Source: Halalkalicoccus sp. CGA53 (GTDB lineage: Archaea > Halobacteriota > Halobacteria > Halobacteriales > Halalkalicoccaceae). From it: DNA of 64,000 nt. Positions 62,460 to 64,000 of this stretch are shown one piece after another. The translations under genes and the position numbers were made by a program. The notes under the pieces are model-generated. The model did no database searches, was not told the DNA's origin, and worked only from the letters and a program-made list of their open reading frames with translations. Positions within the stretch are counted from its first letter, which is position 1. Every line of letters starts with the position of its first letter. The DNA lies in assembly GCF_036429475.1 (NCBI RefSeq), contig NZ_CP144125.1, forward strand, positions 2,604,001 to 2,668,000. The letters are read 5' to 3'.

Positions 62460-63980
62460 TCAGTCGTCCTCGAACCCGCTTCCCACCGGCGTCGGGGGCT
62501 CTCCGGTCTCGGCGACGGGGTCTCGGTCTGCCTCCCTCTCGATCACGCTCTCGGTCCAGGTCCCCCTGAGGAGGTACGCCCCCGCGATGAGGACGATGAC
62601 GACGTTGGTCAGTGCGTCCCCGACGAAGACCCCGGTCGCGTCCATCCCGAGGGGTTCGGCGAAGCCGTAGGCGAGCAGCGGCCGGAGGACGATGAAGCCG
62701 ATGATCGCGAACGTCATGGCGACTCGCGTGCTGCCGCTGCCGCGAAACGCCCCCTGGACGATGTAGAAGACGCCGAGGAAGACGAACGAGAGACTGACGA
62801 TCCGGAGATACTCCCCACCGATGGCGGTCACCTCCCCGGCACCCGATCCGGTGATGAAGACGCCGACGATCGGGTCGGCGAAGGCGTAGACGAAGGCGCT
62901 GAACAGCAGCAGACAGCCGGCGATGAGCGCGGCACCGGCGAGGACGCCCCGCTTCGCGCGGTCGACCTGTCTCGCCCCGAGGTTCTGGCCGACGACGGTC
63001 TCGACCCCGCGCGCGAGTCCGAGCGCTGGGAGCACGACCATCGAGGTGACGCGGGTCCCGATCCCGTAGCCGGCGACCGCGGTCGGACCGGCCAGCGCGA
63101 CCAGCGCGGTCAGGATCGTCACGCTGAACGCCTTCGTGCTGATCTCGATGCTCGCGGGCGCGCCGATCGTGACGAGCTGTTTCACCGTAGCGAGTTCGAG
63201 CCGGAAGTCACCGGGCGCGAGCTGGATGCCGACCGACCCCGAGAGCAACAGCCAGATCCCGATCCCGGCGGCGAGCCCCCGCGAGAGGATCGTCGCGAAC
63301 GCCGCACCCTGGACCTCCCACCCCGCGAAACCGGTCGTCGCGTACAGCGAGGCCTCGAGCGCCTCGAGGCCGAACCACGCGAAGACGACGTTCTCCTCGA
63401 ACCCGAGGATGAAGAACGGATCGATGACGACGTTGAGCACGACGCTGAACGTCATGAGGTAGAGCGGCGTCCGGGTGTCACCCCAGCCCTGGAGCAACGA
63501 CTGGAAGACGAAGAAGGCGAAGATGAAGGGCATCCCGACGAACTCCGTCCGGGTATAGACGAGCGCGTAGTCGTACTCCAGGGTACCGGGTTCGGCGCCG
63601 ATAAGCCGGAGCAACGAGGGCGTGAGGAGGAAGCCGAGGAGTGCGAACAGTATCGAGAGCGCGAAGACGAACGTGACCGTCTGTCCGGCGACGCTCGTGA
63701 TCCGATTCAGGTTGCCCGCACCCTTGTTCTGGGCGACGAGCACGGTCCCGGCGACGTTGAACCCGATCGCGAAGCTGATCACGAGGAAGATGATCGCCCA
63801 CGAAAAGGACAGCGCGGAGACCGCCTCCTGGCCGAGACGACCGACCCAGAACGTGTCGGCGAGGTTGTAGCCGACCATCAGCAGGTTGGTGAGGACGATC
63901 GGCACCGAGAGCACGATCAGCGGCCAGACCAGGTTCCCGTTGATGACGTCGACCGACCGGTTCGATCCTCCCTCGCTCAC
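62460..63980 (-). CDS. MATE family multidrug/organic cation exporter
   Basis: A 506-residue MATE transporter with 12 membrane segments in two similar halves (WPLIVLSVPIVLTNLLMVGYNLADTFWVGRLG and IGAPASIEISTKAFSVTILTALVALAG). It resembles the archaeal/bacterial NorM-DinF branch, exporting cationic compounds in exchange for sodium or protons. GTG start at 63980. The final 16 bp of the window are upstream of it and too short for its promoter. Confidence 0.9.
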   Translation of the reverse strand: MSEGGSNRSVDVINGNLVWPLIVLSVPIVLTNLLMVGYNLADTFWVGRLGQEAVSALSFSWAIIFLVISFAIGFNVAGTVLVAQNKGAGNLNRITSVAGQTVTFVFALSILFALLGFLLTPSLLRLIGAEPGTLEYDYALVYTRTEFVGMPFIFAFFVFQSLLQGWGDTRTPLYLMTFSVVLNVVIDPFFILGFEENVVFAWFGLEALEASLYATTGFAGWEVQGAAFATILSRGLAAGIGIWLLLSGSVGIQLAPGDFRLELATVKQLVTIGAPASIEISTKAFSVTILTALVALAGPTAVAGYGIGTRVTSMVVLPALGLARGVETVVGQNLGARQVDRAKRGVLAGAALIAGCLLLFSAFVYAFADPIVGVFITGSGAGEVTAIGGEYLRIVSLSFVFLGVFYIVQGAFRGSGSTRVAMTFAIIGFIVLRPLLAYGFAEPLGMDATGVFVGDALTNVVIVLIAGAYLLRGTWTESVIEREADRDPVAETGEPPTPVGSGFEDD

Positions 63981-64000
63981 CCGACCACCCCGGATTCTGC

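Overview
The window reads as haloarchaeal DNA (class Halobacteria). It is GC-rich and the predicted proteins are very acidic. Secreted proteins carry Tat signals with lipoboxes, many genes start with GTG, and many starts have a TATA-like box 24-32 bp upstream with no Shine-Dalgarno (leaderless mRNAs). There is a TFB gene. I see no rRNA, tRNA, CRISPR array or replication gene, so chromosome versus megaplasmid cannot be decided.

From 1 to about 34 kb the window is a sugar-acid/aldonate catabolic island. It holds four enolase-superfamily (mandelate racemase/muconate lactonizing) dehydratase-type genes, two SDR dehydrogenases, an SMP-30 lactonase, an UlaG-like lactonase-fold protein, an HpcH/HpaI aldolase, an NAD-dependent epimerase, two intact Gfo/Idh/MocA dehydrogenases, an iron alcohol dehydrogenase, a lactate-utilisation pair (LutB-LutA fusion plus LutC), a three-part UxaA-type dehydratase, two tandem IclR regulators and a complete dipeptide-type ABC importer. 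A coherent reading (inference) is a non-phosphorylative route: sugar, lactone, aldonate, 2-keto-3-deoxy acid, then aldol cleavage to pyruvate plus an aldehyde, with the Lut system oxidising lactate. From 34 to 37 kb lies a second small module, a four-carbon acid-sugar kinase overlapping a PdxA-like dehydrogenase.

From 38 to 46 kb are general genes: a degenerate deacetylase-like lipoprotein, membrane proteins, a metallophosphoesterase, a MOSC protein, a DsbA-like lipoprotein and TFB. From 47 to 60.7 kb is a nitrogen/nucleobase block: an M20-type carbamoylase, a BMP-type (nucleoside) ABC importer, a broken sodium:solute symporter, an MFS transporter and HyuA/HyuB. The right end carries small conserved proteins, a membrane zinc peptidase and a MATE exporter.

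Decay is frequent: a gfo6-like gene, an alcohol dehydrogenase tail, an aldo/keto reductase piece, an internally deleted M24 peptidase, a cytochrome P450 piece and the symporter are all broken. The least expected signals are (i) the two UxaA large subunits, each lacking the motif the other keeps, (ii) a 17-bp palindrome repeated at the IclR-linked promoters, and (iii) two 100-bp inverted-repeat elements, each inserted at the TGA stop codon of a gene.
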